The position numbers and the translations under genes were made by a program. This document shows, piece after piece, positions 11,289 through 21,471 of a stretch of 64,000 nt of DNA (positions are counted from its first letter, which is position 1; every line of letters begins with the position of its first letter). The notes under the pieces are model-generated. The model ran no database searches and had not been told where the DNA came from. It saw only the letters and a program-made list of their open reading frames with translations. Source of the stretch: Gordonibacter urolithinfaciens (GTDB lineage: Bacteria > Actinomycetota > Coriobacteriia > Coriobacteriales > Eggerthellaceae); assembly GCF_900199375.1 (NCBI RefSeq), contig NZ_LT900217.1, positions 434,001 to 498,000 on the forward strand, in the 5' to 3' direction.

Positions 11289-13916
11289 ATGACCGGATTC
11301 CTGAAGCAATCGTCCTGCAAGGGCCATCGGCCCAACCATCTGGCATCGCGCCGCCATTACCCGCGCCCCGACCTCATCGCTCGCCTGCTGCGCGAGCGCC
11401 ATGTGGCGCGCTTCCTGGTGGCGCCCGAGGGCTTCGGCAAGACGGGGCTCGCCATGGAGTACGCCGACGTGGTGTTCTCGTTCGACCACGTGTTCTGGAT
11501 CAACGGGAAGAGCCCCTGCTTCCTACGCGACCTCGACCGGGGCATTATCTCGTCCTCGCTGACGGCGGCGGACGCCTCATCGTTCCTCGCGGTGGTGGAG
11601 GACGTGCCGCCCCTCGATGCGACCCGGGCCGCCGCGCTCTCCGGCGTGTTCGACGAGCTGCTGGGGCGCGGATGCGAGGTGCTGGCCACGTGCGCGCCCT
11701 CATGCGACGCCTACGGGCCGTTGCAGCACGACCGCTTGAAGCTCTCCGCCGCCGACCTGCTGCTCTCCGACGCCGAGCTGGACGCCGCCCGCCCCGCCGA
11801 CGATCGGGCTTCCCGCCCGGCGGCAGCCGTCCCGCCGGCCGAGCGCGTGCCCGGTTTGGTGTGGGGGCCTCTCGGCGGGGAGGGCTCCTTCCTGGAGGGC
11901 GCCTTGCGCGAGGAGCTGCCGGCCGACATGCTGCTGGCCATGGCCACCATGCTCGTGCTGGGCCGGGGCTCCCTGTCCGACGTCGAGGCGTTCGGCCCGT
12001 GCGGCGAGGACCTGGCGGCGCTTATGGCGACGGGCTACCCCTACCTGGGCATCGATCGGCGATGCGACCGTTTCGAGACGCCTTGCTTCCCCGTGGAGGC
12101 CGTGGCGGGGGCGGTCGGGAGCAGGTTGGACGTCCTGGCCGCGCGCTCGCACCTTGCCAACCGCGATGCGCTCGCCGGGCGCTGGGCCGACGTGCTGCTG
12201 TCCCGCGCCCAGGGAGAGCGTGCCTGCGGCCTTGTGGGGGCGCTGTGCTCGCGCGGTGCGCGGGCGGCGTGGCTCGCGGAACGATCGCGCGCGCTCGCGC
12301 GGCAGGTGTGCATGCTGCCGGCCCATCGGCTGTACGCTTCGCTCGGCCCGTCGACCCCCTCCGGGAACTCCCTGCTCGAGCTGGGGGAGGTCCTGCGGCT
12401 CGTCGTGCTCGGAGACCGTGCCGCAGCCCTTGCCCCTGCGCGGCGCATCGCCTTCGACCTGGGGGCGCCCGCCGGCGTCCGCGCCCTTGCGGCGCTCGTG
12501 GTCGTGCGGGAGGGAAAGGGACCCGTGAGCAAGCGGGCCCGAGAGGAGCTCGCGCGGCTCGCCGGTCCCGGCGATGCGCCCGACGTCGTGGCGGCGGGCG
12601 GAGGCGGCGCGGCGCGGCCCGACCCCGCTTTCTGGCGCCCGCTCGCGCAGGCGCAACTTGCCCTGCTCGACGACCCCGCCTGGCTCGTGCACGGTGCCGC
12701 CGCGGTCGACGGGAGCGGGGCTCTCGAGGCTGACGGGGACGCCCTCGCCATCGCGGCGGCCTGGGCGCTTGCGGAGGTGGCCGAGGGCCGCGAGGGCGTG
12801 GGCGCCGAGGGGGCCGAGCAGGGTGCCGCGGCCTTGGGCCGCATCGACCGGTACGTCCGCATGCGCCTCGCCGAACTGGAAGAGCCCGGGGGCGACCTCT
12901 TCGCCGCTGCGGCCGGCCTCGCTCTCGAACGCGTCCGCGAGAGGGGCCTTCTCCCCTCCTCCCCTCCGCTGCGCGCCGCCGAGGCCCTCGCGCTGCACCG
13001 CGCCGAGATGGAGCTGTTCTCCCAGCGCCGCGCCTTCGAGCGCTCTGCCCGCGAGAGCGCCGAGCGCCGGGCGGAGCGTGCGGCCACGCATCCCGATGCG
13101 TACCTCGACGGGCGCTACCTGCCCGAGGAGGGCCGCGCGCCCACCTTGGTGCCCCTGCTCACCGTCAACCTGTTCGGCGGGTTGGACGTGCGCATCGGCG
13201 ACACCCCGGTCGATCCGGGCCGCTTTCGCCGCCAGAAGGTGAAGACGCTGCTGGCGCTGCTCGTGCTGAACCGGGGCCGCGAGTTCCCGCGCGACCGCCT
13301 CGTGGGCATCATGTGGCCCGAGAGCGAGGTGGACTCGGCTCGCAAGAACTTCTACTCGGTATGGTCGCATCTGCGCCGCGCGCTCTCGGGACCGTCGGGC
13401 GCTTGCCCCTACCTCGTGCGCCAGCAGAACGGCTGCCGGTTGGACGAGCGCCTGATCGTCACGGATGTCGCGCGGTTCGACGCCGTATGCCGCATGCTGC
13501 TGTTCGGCCAGCCCGGAGCCGACGGATGGGCCCAGCTCTATGCGGAGATCGACGAGGCGTTCGCCGACGACCTCATGCCGAGCGAGCAGGACAACGAGTT
13601 CGTCATGCAGGCGCGCAAGGACCGCCGCATGCAGCTCGTGGACGCGCTGGTGGCAGCCGCCGAGCGCCTCGTCGCGGCGGACGACGCGCAGGAGGGGCTG
13701 TGGTTCGCCCGCGCCGCGCTGCGCCGCGACCGTACTCGCGAGGACGCGTACACGGCCCTCATGCGCGCCCAGATCGCGGCCGGGCAGCGCACGGCCGCCC
13801 TCGAGACGTACTTCGAGTGCCGCCGCTTCCTGACCACCGAGTTGGGTATCGACCCGTCGCTGGCCACCATGGAGCTCTACCGCAGCATCATCGAGACGGA
13901 GGAGCCGCTGGACTGA
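11289..13916 (+). CDS. Large STAND-like transcriptional regulator with C-terminal winged-helix and BTAD domains
   Basis: 875 residues from ATG 11289, which has AGAGGAG 9 bases upstream and a promoter just before it; the frame is open further upstream but overlaps the divergent peptidase gene. The N-terminal part carries a Walker A-like APEGFGKT (residues 45-52), as in ATP-dependent LuxR/STAND regulators. The middle (about 100-600) is Ala/Arg/Glu-rich and probably helical. From about residue 620 an OmpR-type winged helix is seen (VNLFGGLDVRIG, RRQKVKTLLALLVLNRG, FPRDRLVGIMWPE), followed by a bacterial transcriptional activator (BTAD) TPR domain (ARKDRRMQLVDALV, ALRRDRTREDAYTALMRAQI). Such proteins are often activators of nearby genes; no target is evident. 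Confidence 0.85.
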   Translation: MTGFLKQSSCKGHRPNHLASRRHYPRPDLIARLLRERHVARFLVAPEGFGKTGLAMEYADVVFSFDHVFWINGKSPCFLRDLDRGIISSSLTAADASSFLAVVEDVPPLDATRAAALSGVFDELLGRGCEVLATCAPSCDAYGPLQHDRLKLSAADLLLSDAELDAARPADDRASRPAAAVPPAERVPGLVWGPLGGEGSFLEGALREELPADMLLAMATMLVLGRGSLSDVEAFGPCGEDLAALMATGYPYLGIDRRCDRFETPCFPVEAVAGAVGSRLDVLAARSHLANRDALAGRWADVLLSRAQGERACGLVGALCSRGARAAWLAERSRALARQVCMLPAHRLYASLGPSTPSGNSLLELGEVLRLVVLGDRAAALAPARRIAFDLGAPAGVRALAALVVVREGKGPVSKRAREELARLAGPGDAPDVVAAGGGGAARPDPAFWRPLAQAQLALLDDPAWLVHGAAAVDGSGALEADGDALAIAAAWALAEVAEGREGVGAEGAEQGAAALGRIDRYVRMRLAELEEPGGDLFAAAAGLALERVRERGLLPSSPPLRAAEALALHRAEMELFSQRRAFERSARESAERRAERAATHPDAYLDGRYLPEEGRAPTLVPLLTVNLFGGLDVRIGDTPVDPGRFRRQKVKTLLALLVLNRGREFPRDRLVGIMWPESEVDSARKNFYSVWSHLRRALSGPSGACPYLVRQQNGCRLDERLIVTDVARFDAVCRMLLFGQPGADGWAQLYAEIDEAFADDLMPSEQDNEFVMQARKDRRMQLVDALVAAAERLVAADDAQEGLWFARAALRRDRTREDAYTALMRAQIAAGQRTAALETYFECRRFLTTELGIDPSLATMELYRSIIETEEPLD

Positions 13917-14008
13917 TGCGCGCGCGGCACCGCCCTTGTACAACAGGATGGTTACAAGGATTGAAAGGTGCTTTCATGGTATAGAAATTATATCGATAAG
14001 GGGTTATA

Positions 14009-14281
14009 ATGGAATTCGAATATGACCCGCAGAAAAGCGCGCGGAATCTCGCGAAGCACGGAATAGGCTTCGGCGAGGCGCAGAGGTTGTGGGATGACGA
14101 ACGCTGCATCGAGCTGGCCTCGCCGTTCAGCTCGGAAGACCGCTACTTGGTGATCGGAATGATCGGCGACAAACATTGGACCGCGATCGTGACGTACCGG
14201 TCGGCTGCGGTGCGCATCATCTCGGTCCGCCGCTCAAGGAAGAAGGAGGCTGCGTGCTATGACGAAGCGAATCGACGCTGA
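14009..14281 (+). CDS. brnT: BrnT-family type II toxin
   Basis: 90 residues. The fold signature of BrnT ribonuclease toxins is clear: FEYDPQKSARNLAKHGIGF at the start, then FSSEDRYLVIGMIGDKHW, and RIISVRRSRKKEAACYDEA at the end. BrnT inhibits translation by cleaving RNA and is held inactive by BrnA. An AAGGGG ribosome site lies 5 bases before the ATG. The region just upstream (13961-14010) is strikingly AT-rich and contains TATAAT overlapping the start codon, but no clean -35/-10 pair. The gene overlaps the antitoxin by 23 bases, the normal toxin-first order for this family. Confidence 0.88.
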   Translation: MEFEYDPQKSARNLAKHGIGFGEAQRLWDDERCIELASPFSSEDRYLVIGMIGDKHWTAIVTYRSAAVRIISVRRSRKKEAACYDEANRR

Positions 14282-14513
14282 AGAGCTCGACCGTCTGTTC
14301 GACGAGGGGAAGGAGGACATCCTCCAGTATTTCGATACCGAGCATCCCCGGATAGCTGGAACCGAGACCCGGCGCGTGAACGTGGACTTCCCCGCCTGGG
14401 TGGTGGAGGCGCTCGACCGCGAGGCGCGGCGCATCGGCATCGGCCGCCAGGCCGTCATAAAGACATGGATCGCCGAGCGCCTCGACGAGGAAGCATCCCG
14501 CCGCAGCGCCTAA
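14259..14513 (+). CDS. brnA: BrnA-family antitoxin (ribbon-helix-helix DNA-binding protein)
   Basis: 84 residues. The C-terminal half has the ribbon-helix-helix pattern RRVNVDFPAWVVEALDREA followed by IGRQAVIKTWIAERLDEEA. The N-terminal half is acidic (EELDRLFDEGKEDILQYFD) and would contact the toxin. BrnA neutralises BrnT and, as a complex, usually represses its own promoter. It overlaps brnT by 23 bases. A strong hairpin directly follows the stop codon. Confidence 0.85.
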   Translation: MTKRIDAEELDRLFDEGKEDILQYFDTEHPRIAGTETRRVNVDFPAWVVEALDREARRIGIGRQAVIKTWIAERLDEEASRRSA

Positions 14514-14519
14514 GAGGCT

Positions 14520-14554
14520 GCGGGGCCTTCCTTCCAAGAGGGGGAAGGCCCCGC
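14520..14554. terminator. Hairpin between convergent brnA and rsfS
   Basis: Perfect 12-bp inverted repeat (14520-14531 with 14543-14554, 11-nt loop) located between the brnA stop (14513) and the rsfS stop (14597). No long T-tract follows on either strand, so it may be a bidirectional, partly efficient terminator. Confidence 0.55.
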
Positions 14555-14596
14555 CCCTCGGCGAGGCTCGGTCCGGGGCTTAAGGTACCAGCCCCG

Positions 14597-15031
14597 CTAC
14601 TCCCTGCCCAGGAGCTTGGCGATGCGGTCGGAGTATTCGAGCTCGGTGAGCCCCGCCTCCTCGGCCAGGTCGATGACCGGGGCGTCGTTCCACAGGGCCT
14701 CCAGACGGTAGTACTCGCGGGTCTCCGGCTGGAACACGTGCACCACGATGTCGCCGTAGTCCAGAAGCGACCACGTGCCGTCCTGCGTGCCCTCGCGGTG
14801 CAGCGGCTTGCAGCCGCCCTGCACGCGCTCGGCCTCCTCGATCTCGTCGACGATGGCCTCCACCTGGCGGTTGTTCGCCGCCGTGGCGATGACGAAGTAG
14901 TCCGTCACGCCGATGAGGTCGCGCACCTCCTGCACCATGATGTCGGTGGCCTTCTTCTCGTCGGCCGCGCGCGCCGCGATGAGGGCGCGCTCCCGCGAGG
15001 TCTTCTCTTCCATCTTCTTCGGTTCGCTCAC
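14597..15031 (-). CDS. rsfS: Ribosomal silencing factor RsfS (Iojap/RsfA family)
   Basis: 144 residues from GTG 15031 with AAAGGAA upstream. It shows DLIGVTDYFVIATAANNRQVEAIVDEIEE and WSLLDYGDIVVHVF, the hallmark stretches of the family, which binds ribosomal protein L14 and blocks subunit joining under starvation. The C-terminal tail (LEALWNDAPVIDL) is also typical. The start overlaps the yqeK stop by 4 bases (GTGA), so it is the last gene of the obg-proB-proA-nadD-yqeK-rsfS operon. Confidence 0.95.
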   Translation of the reverse strand: MSEPKKMEEKTSRERALIAARAADEKKATDIMVQEVRDLIGVTDYFVIATAANNRQVEAIVDEIEEAERVQGGCKPLHREGTQDGTWSLLDYGDIVVHVFQPETREYYRLEALWNDAPVIDLAEEAGLTELEYSDRIAKLLGRE

Positions 15032-15687
15032 GCTGTTCCTTTCCTCCCTTTTCGTTCGTCCGCCGCGTCGTGCGAGCGGGCGAGGTAGTAGTTCCATATC
15101 TCGATGCTCTGCGGATGGATCCGCTTGCGCCGCTCCACCAGGCTCAGGAACACGTGCCTGAACGTTGCCAGGTACAACTCCTCGAGCGGCACCCGACCTA
15201 CAAGCGCGCGGATATCGTCGAGCCCCGCGTAGTCGCGCCCCGGCTCGAGGGCATCGGCCACGTAGACCACCATGTCGAGGCCGGTCATCCCCACCGCGCC
15301 GGCCGTGTGCCGCGCGATGGCCTGCACCACATCGCGCGGAAGGCATGGGAATGCGCGGGCGAGCGCCGCCGCGGCCGTGGGGCCGTGCAGCAGCCAGGGC
15401 ATCTCCTCGAACACGTAGGGATCCACCGCCAGGCCCAGCTCCTCCACGCGGACGCGGATGCCGGCATCGTCGTAAGCCTTGTCCCAGTCGTGCAAAAGCC
15501 CCGCCAGCCGCGCCTTGCGCTCGTCCACGCCGTAGGTGCGTGCCAGGCGCGCGGCCGTGCCCGCCACGCCGAGCGTGTGCTCGAACCGGCGGCGCCCCAA
15601 GCGCTCGCGCAGGTCGCGCTCGCGCGCCTCGAGGAACGCGTCCGACAGCGCATCGGCGCAGCAGGCTGCCTCGTCCTCCCCGCTCAT
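15028..15687 (-). CDS. yqeK: YqeK-type HD-domain phosphohydrolase (probable diadenosine tetraphosphatase)
   Basis: 219 residues from ATG 15687, which overlaps the nadD stop as ATGA. HD-domain metal ligands are visible: FEHTLGVAGTAARLARTYG, then AGLLHDWDKAY (the HD pair), then LLHGPTAAA and IARHTAGAVGMTGLDMVVYVADALEPGRDY. YqeK proteins hydrolyse Ap4A symmetrically and are almost always encoded between nadD and rsfS, as here. A short extra N-terminal segment (about 25 residues) precedes the HD core. Confidence 0.92.
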   Translation of the reverse strand: MSGEDEAACCADALSDAFLEARERDLRERLGRRRFEHTLGVAGTAARLARTYGVDERKARLAGLLHDWDKAYDDAGIRVRVEELGLAVDPYVFEEMPWLLHGPTAAAALARAFPCLPRDVVQAIARHTAGAVGMTGLDMVVYVADALEPGRDYAGLDDIRALVGRVPLEELYLATFRHVFLSLVERRKRIHPQSIEIWNYYLARSHDAADERKGRKGTA

Positions 15688-16358
15688 CGGCACACCCCCT
15701 CCCCGGCCTCCGGGGCGTACAGGCCGTGCGCGGCGATGTAGTCCAATACGCGCTGCATCACGAGGTAGCGGATCGAGCGACCTGCACGTACCCGCGCGCG
15801 CAGGTCGCTCGACGACACGGCCAGCGCCGTTACCTCGAGGTACGTCACGTCGAAGCGGCCGTGCTCCTCGATCTCGCGCTTCCGCTCGGCCGTGAGCGCG
15901 TAGCCCGGCCGCGTGACGGCGATGAGGCGCGCCAAGTCGGCGATGGCGGCGCTCTCCCGCCACTGCACGATGTGCGCCACGGCATCGGCCCCCGTGATGA
16001 AGAACAGCTCCACGTTTCCCGGGTAGTGGCCGCGCAGCTCGCGCAGCGTGTCCACCGTGTACGTGTCGCCGCCGCGCTCGATCTCCATCGCGCTCACGCA
16101 GAACGCCGGGTTGCTCGCCACGGCGAGGCGGCACATGGCCAGGCGGTCGGCCGCCGGCGTGACGGCGCGGTCCTTCTTGAACACGGGGTTGCCGGCCGGC
16201 ACGAACACGACGGCGTCCAGCCCGAAGGCCTCGCGCGCCTGCTCGGCCGTGGCCAAATGCCCGATATGGATGGGGTCGAACGTGCCACCCATGATGCCGA
16301 GGCGGGCCGGAGCGCCGTCCTCCCCCAGGTCGTCGAACCGCTCGCAGACAACTGCCAC
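15684..16358 (-). CDS. nadD: Nicotinate-nucleotide adenylyltransferase
   Basis: 224 residues from a GTG at 16358 that shares one base with the proA stop. Core motifs: GIMGGTFDPIHIGHLATAEQA (nucleotide-binding loop and HxGH) and AVSSSDLRARVRAGRSIRYLV (C-terminal ISxTxxR-like segment, here SSSDLR). The enzyme adenylates nicotinate mononucleotide in NAD synthesis. About 20 residues precede the usual start of the fold, so translation might also begin further in, but no other start codon has a better position. It belongs to the operon with proA and yqeK. Confidence 0.93.
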   Translation of the reverse strand: MAVVCERFDDLGEDGAPARLGIMGGTFDPIHIGHLATAEQAREAFGLDAVVFVPAGNPVFKKDRAVTPAADRLAMCRLAVASNPAFCVSAMEIERGGDTYTVDTLRELRGHYPGNVELFFITGADAVAHIVQWRESAAIADLARLIAVTRPGYALTAERKREIEEHGRFDVTYLEVTALAVSSSDLRARVRAGRSIRYLVMQRVLDYIAAHGLYAPEAGEGVCR

Positions 16359-17650
16359 TACGCGCGCACCTGCCCGTCGCCGCGCAGCACGTACTTGTAC
16401 GACGTGAGCGCCTCGAGCGCAAACGGCCCGCGGGCGTGGAGCTTCTGCGTGGAGATGCCGATCTCGGCACCCAGGCCGAACTGGCCGCCGTCGGTGAACG
16501 CCGTGGAGGCGTTCGCGTACACGGCGGCCGCATCGACACGCGCGAGGAACGCCTCGATGGCCGCGGCGCCCGCCGGGTCGGCCGGGTCGGCCACGATGGC
16601 CTCGGAATGCTTCGTGCCGTAGCGGTTCACATGGTCCACGGCCTCGTCCACGCCGGAAACGCACCTCACGGCCAGCTCGGGCGCCAGGTACTCGGTCTCC
16701 CAGTCGTCCTCGGTCGCCGGCTCGGCCTCGATGCCGTGCGCCGCCGCCACGGCGCGGGCGCGCTCGTCGGCGTGCAGGACCACGCCCTGCTCGCGCAGGT
16801 CGGCCAGCACGGCGGGCAGGAGCGCCTCGGCCGCCGCCTCGTCCACGAGCAGCGTCTCGGCCGCGTTGCACACCCCGTAGCGGCGGCACTTCGCGTTCAC
16901 CACGATGGCGCGGGCCCGCTCGAGGTCGGCGCTCCCGTGCAGGTACACGTGGCAGTTGCCCGTGCCCGTTTCGATGACCGGCACCTTCGACGTCTCCACG
17001 CAGTGGCGGATGAGCCCCGCGCCGCCGCGCGGGATGAGCACGTCCACCGTCCCATGCAGCCCCATGAGCTCGTCGGCCGCCGCGCGGTCGGTGGAGGCAA
17101 CGAGGCCGATGCACCCCTGCGGCATGCCGGCTCCCTCGGCGGCGTCGGCGAGCACGCGGGCCACCGCCTCGTTCGAGCGGGCCGCCATGCTCCCGCCGCG
17201 CAGCACCGCCGCATTGCCGGACTTCAGGCAGATGCCCGCCGCGTCGGCCGTCACGTTGGGGCGCGCCTCGTACACCACGGCCACCACGCCGAGCGGCACG
17301 CTCACGCGCTCGAGCCCGATGCCGCTCTCGAGCGTGCGCGCGTCCTGCACCCGGCCGAGCGGGTCGGGCAGCACGGCCAGGTCCTCGAGCGCGGCCGCCA
17401 TGCCCTCGATGCGTCCCTCGTCGAGCATAAGGCGGTCCACCAGGCTCTCCTTCGTGCCCGCCGCGCGCGCGGCCGCCACATCCTCCGCGTTCGCCGCGAC
17501 GATCTCCGCCGCATGCGCGCGCAAGGCCGCCGCCATGGCCGCCAGCGCCGCGTTGCGCTCCCCGGCGCTCGTCTGCGCCAGCGCCCCGCTCGCGGCCCTC
17601 GCCGACTCGGCGATGCGCCGCACCTCCTCGCGCATGGTTTCGTCACCCAT
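16358..17650 (-). CDS. proA: Glutamate-5-semialdehyde dehydrogenase (gamma-glutamyl phosphate reductase)
   Basis: 430 residues, the usual length. An AAAGGAG ribosome site precedes the ATG. It has the aldehyde-dehydrogenase-like fold of ProA: PLGVVAVVYEARPNVTADAA, LKSGNAAVLRGGSMAARSNE, IPRGGAGLIRHCVETSKVPV, ETGTGNCHVYLHGSADLERA, and the catalytic Cys in KCRRYGVCNAAETLLVDE. It reduces glutamyl-5-phosphate, the second step of proline synthesis. It is separated from proB by 221 bases holding a large palindromic element. Confidence 0.96.
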   Translation of the reverse strand: MGDETMREEVRRIAESARAASGALAQTSAGERNAALAAMAAALRAHAAEIVAANAEDVAAARAAGTKESLVDRLMLDEGRIEGMAAALEDLAVLPDPLGRVQDARTLESGIGLERVSVPLGVVAVVYEARPNVTADAAGICLKSGNAAVLRGGSMAARSNEAVARVLADAAEGAGMPQGCIGLVASTDRAAADELMGLHGTVDVLIPRGGAGLIRHCVETSKVPVIETGTGNCHVYLHGSADLERARAIVVNAKCRRYGVCNAAETLLVDEAAAEALLPAVLADLREQGVVLHADERARAVAAAHGIEAEPATEDDWETEYLAPELAVRCVSGVDEAVDHVNRYGTKHSEAIVADPADPAGAAAIEAFLARVDAAAVYANASTAFTDGGQFGLGAEIGISTQKLHARGPFALEALTSYKYVLRGDGQVRA

Positions 17651-17704
17651 GCGATCTCCTTTCCCTTGCGCTCCCGCGCTTCACGCGCAGCGCGAAAAAC
17701 ACCT

Positions 17705-17869
17705 TGCCGGTCCGCCAACGTCAGCGAGGGACGTTCCGGTACCCGAGATTCACGGGAAGGCGGAGGCGAAGCGTACTTCAGTACGCGAGCCTTCGCATTC
17801 ACGCCAAGATCGGGTGCCGGAACGTTCCGCAGCGTCGGCACGTTCCGCCGGCCATCAGGCTGGCGGAAC
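17705..17869. repeat. Large imperfect palindrome (REP/MITE-like) between proB and proA
   Basis: The core arms 17732-17746 and 17810-17824 pair over 15 positions with one G-T pair. The centre is a 7-bp inverted repeat with a 2-nt loop (17771-17777 with 17780-17786), and intermediate stretches (17766-17771 with 17791-17796) also pair. A second hairpin of 12 bp (17842-17853 with 17858-17869, loop ATCA, one wobble) sits just after the proB stop. No gene is seen. The whole block could fold as a cruciform or as an RNA structure between two cistrons. Confidence 0.7.
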
Positions 17870-17871
17870 CA

Positions 17872-19007
17872 TCACTCGAACACGATCAGCTCGTCGCGGT
17901 GGACGAGCGGCTTGTCGGCCAGGCTTGAGAGCAGCCGGTTGCCCTGCAGCTCGGCGCGCGTGCGGCCGATGGCGAGCGCGGCCTCGTCGCACGAGAACGC
18001 CGCCTTGCCGCGGGCGAACAGGTGCCCCGAGGCGTCCTTGATGTCCACGACATCGCCCGCCCCGAAACGTCCTTCCACCGCGCTCACGCCCACCGACAGA
18101 AGCGAGCTCCCCCGGCCGACGAGCGCCGCCTTCGCGCCGTCATCGACCACGAGCGCGCCACGTGCCGCGTCGCCGAGGGCGATCCAGAGCTTCTTCGGCG
18201 TGATCTCGTGGGGCTTCTTCGCGGCGACGAAGCGGGTGCCCACGTCCTCGCCGCGCGCGGCGGCCACGATAGCACCTGCGCGGCGCCCATTGCACACGAC
18301 CATGGGGATGCCCGCCACCATGAGCACGCGCGCGGCCTTGATCTTCGTTATCATGCCGCCCGAGCCCACGGTGGTGCCCGCCCCGCCCGCCACGGCCATG
18401 ATCTCCGGGCCGATGGCCTCCACGCGACCGATCAGCTTCGCCTCGGGATCGAAGTGCGGGTTCGCGTCGAAAAGCCCTTCGATGTCCGAGAGGATGACCA
18501 TGAGGTCGGCCTCCACCAGGCACGCGACGAGCGCCGCGAGCGTGTCGTTGTCGCCGAAGCGGATCTGCTCCACCGACACGGTGTCGTTCTCGTTCACAAT
18601 GGGCACGACGCCCAAATCGAGCAGCCGGTCGAACGTGTCGCGCGCATGCAGGTACGCCTGGCGATCGGCCGTGTCGCGGCGCGTGAGCAGCACCGTGGAG
18701 GTCACGATGCCGTGGGCGGCGAACGCCTCGGCGTAGGCCGTCGAGAGCGCGCTCTGCCCCACCGACGCGGCCGCCTGCAGGCTCGGCATGTCATGCGGCC
18801 GCTTCTCTATGCCGAGGCGCTCGAGGCCGCAGGCGATGGCCGCCGACGTGACCACGACCGGATGCCATCCCGCCTCCTTGGCCTCGGCTATCTGCGCGGC
18901 CACCGCGGCCAGGTAGCCGTAGTCGATCTTGCTCTCCGACGTGGTGAGCGTCGACGAGCCTATCTTGATGACCAGGCGCTTTCCGCGCCCGCCCTCTTCA
19001 GCCCTCA

Positions 19008-19008
<1 letters not shown>
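17872..19008 (-). CDS. proB: Glutamate 5-kinase
   Basis: 378 residues from ATG 19008, which overlaps the obg stop as TGATG; a GTG one codon earlier (19011) is an alternative. The amino-acid kinase domain shows KRLVIKIGSSTLT, VVTSAAIACGLERLG, VPIVNENDTVSVEQIRFGDNDTLAALVA and GSGGMITKIKAARVL. A C-terminal PUA domain follows (about residues 275-365; DDGAKAALVGRGSSLLSVGV). It phosphorylates glutamate, the first and feedback-controlled step of proline synthesis. It lies in the obg-proB-proA block. Confidence 0.96.
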
Positions 19009-20561
<1,553 letters not shown>

Positions 20562-20813
20562 CTACGCCTCGGGGCGGACGTGCACCTTGTGCTTCGCACC
20601 CTTCGTGAACTCGATCTTGCCGTCGCACAGGGCGAACAGCGTGTCGTCCTTGCCGCGGCCGACGTTCTCGCCCGGATGGATGTGCGTGCCGCGCTGGCGA
20701 ACGATGACGTTGCCCGTGTGCACCTCCTGGCCGCCGAACAACTTCACGCCGAGACGCTGCGCGTGGGAATCGCGGCCGTTGCGGCTGGAACCGAGACCCT
20801 TCTTGTGTGCCAT
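20562..20813 (-). CDS. rpmA: 50S ribosomal protein L27
   Basis: 83 residues starting [20 protein letters not shown], which places the flexible N-terminus at the peptidyl-transferase centre. No removable N-terminal extension of the Firmicutes type is present. [21 protein letters not shown] is the conserved core. It lies 18 bases after rplU. Confidence 0.98.
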   Translation of the reverse strand: MAHKKGLGSSRNGRDSHAQRLGVKLFGGQEVHTGNVIVRQRGTHIHPGENVGRGKDDTLFALCDGKIEFTKGAKHKVHVRPEA

Positions 20814-20831
20814 GGTATTCCCTCCCTTGCT

Positions 20832-21224
20832 TTATTCGGCGTCGACGGACGCGGGCTCTTCGGCCTTCTCGGCCTTCTTCGGGGCGGCCTTCTTGGCAGC
20901 CTTCTTCTCGGCCTTGGCCGAGCCGACGGATTCGATCTCGACGCGCGTCAGCTGCTGACGATGGCCGCGCAGCTTCTTGTAGTTCTTGCGCTTCTTGAAC
21001 TTGAACACGAGCTGCTTCTCGCCCTTGAACTGCTCGAGCACGATGGCCGTGACCTTCGTGGCAGCGGCCTTGGCCGGATCGGCCTCGACCTTCTCGCCGT
21101 CGACGATGCAGATGGCCTCGAGTTCGACCTTCGCGCCGACCTCGGCATCGAGCTTCTCGATGTTCAGCTTGTCTCCGGGGGCAACCTTATACTGCTTGCC
21201 GCCCGTCTTTACGATTGCGTACAT
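20832..21224 (-). CDS. rplU: 50S ribosomal protein L21 with a Lys/Ala-rich C-terminal tail
   Basis: 130 residues from ATG 21224 (MYAIVKTGGKQYKV), with AAGGAGA upstream. The L21 core ends around KKRKNYKKLRGHRQQLTRV; L21 is normally about 100-105 residues. An extra tail of about 28 residues rich in Lys, Ala and Glu follows (GSAKAEKKAAKKAAPKKAEK). The tail has no catalytic look and may be a nucleic-acid- or rRNA-contacting extension. Confidence 0.97.
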   Translation of the reverse strand: MYAIVKTGGKQYKVAPGDKLNIEKLDAEVGAKVELEAICIVDGEKVEADPAKAAATKVTAIVLEQFKGEKQLVFKFKKRKNYKKLRGHRQQLTRVEIESVGSAKAEKKAAKKAAPKKAEKAEEPASVDAE

Positions 21225-21260
21225 GAGTGTCTCCTTGTATGAAATAAAACGCAAGGCGAT

Positions 21261-21289
21261 AGCTTACCAGCGGGATCGTAGCAAGTCAA
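21261..21289 (-). promoter_or_regulatory. Promoter of rplU-rpmA
   Basis: On the minus strand TTGACT (21284-21289), a 17-base spacer and TAAGCT (21261-21266). The expected start lies about 30 bases before the rplU ATG, leaving a short leader with an AAGGAG site. Confidence 0.6.
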
Positions 21290-21471
21290 GGTGATCTTAT
21301 GCACAATCTCCGCGTATCATCGCACTCTTTCCGATGCTGTGCCTCCACAAAGCACAACATTCATATGATAGCAGAAAATCATAGCCACACGCGGTGGCGT
21401 GGCATGTTTTTTCAGAATCTCACAGGTCCGACAAAGTCAGCGAGAAGCGCCGGGGTGTGACGGGGGGGGCC

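Noticed and set aside
14005-14010. TATAAT overlapping the brnT start as its promoter
   Set aside because: It would place the transcription start inside the gene and has no -35; a promoter further upstream in the AT-rich stretch is more likely but could not be fixed.
21385-21417. Hairpin plus T6 on the plus strand as a terminator
   Set aside because: No plus-strand gene ends before it, and the stem is only about five base pairs; on the minus strand the T-run is on the wrong side for polA.
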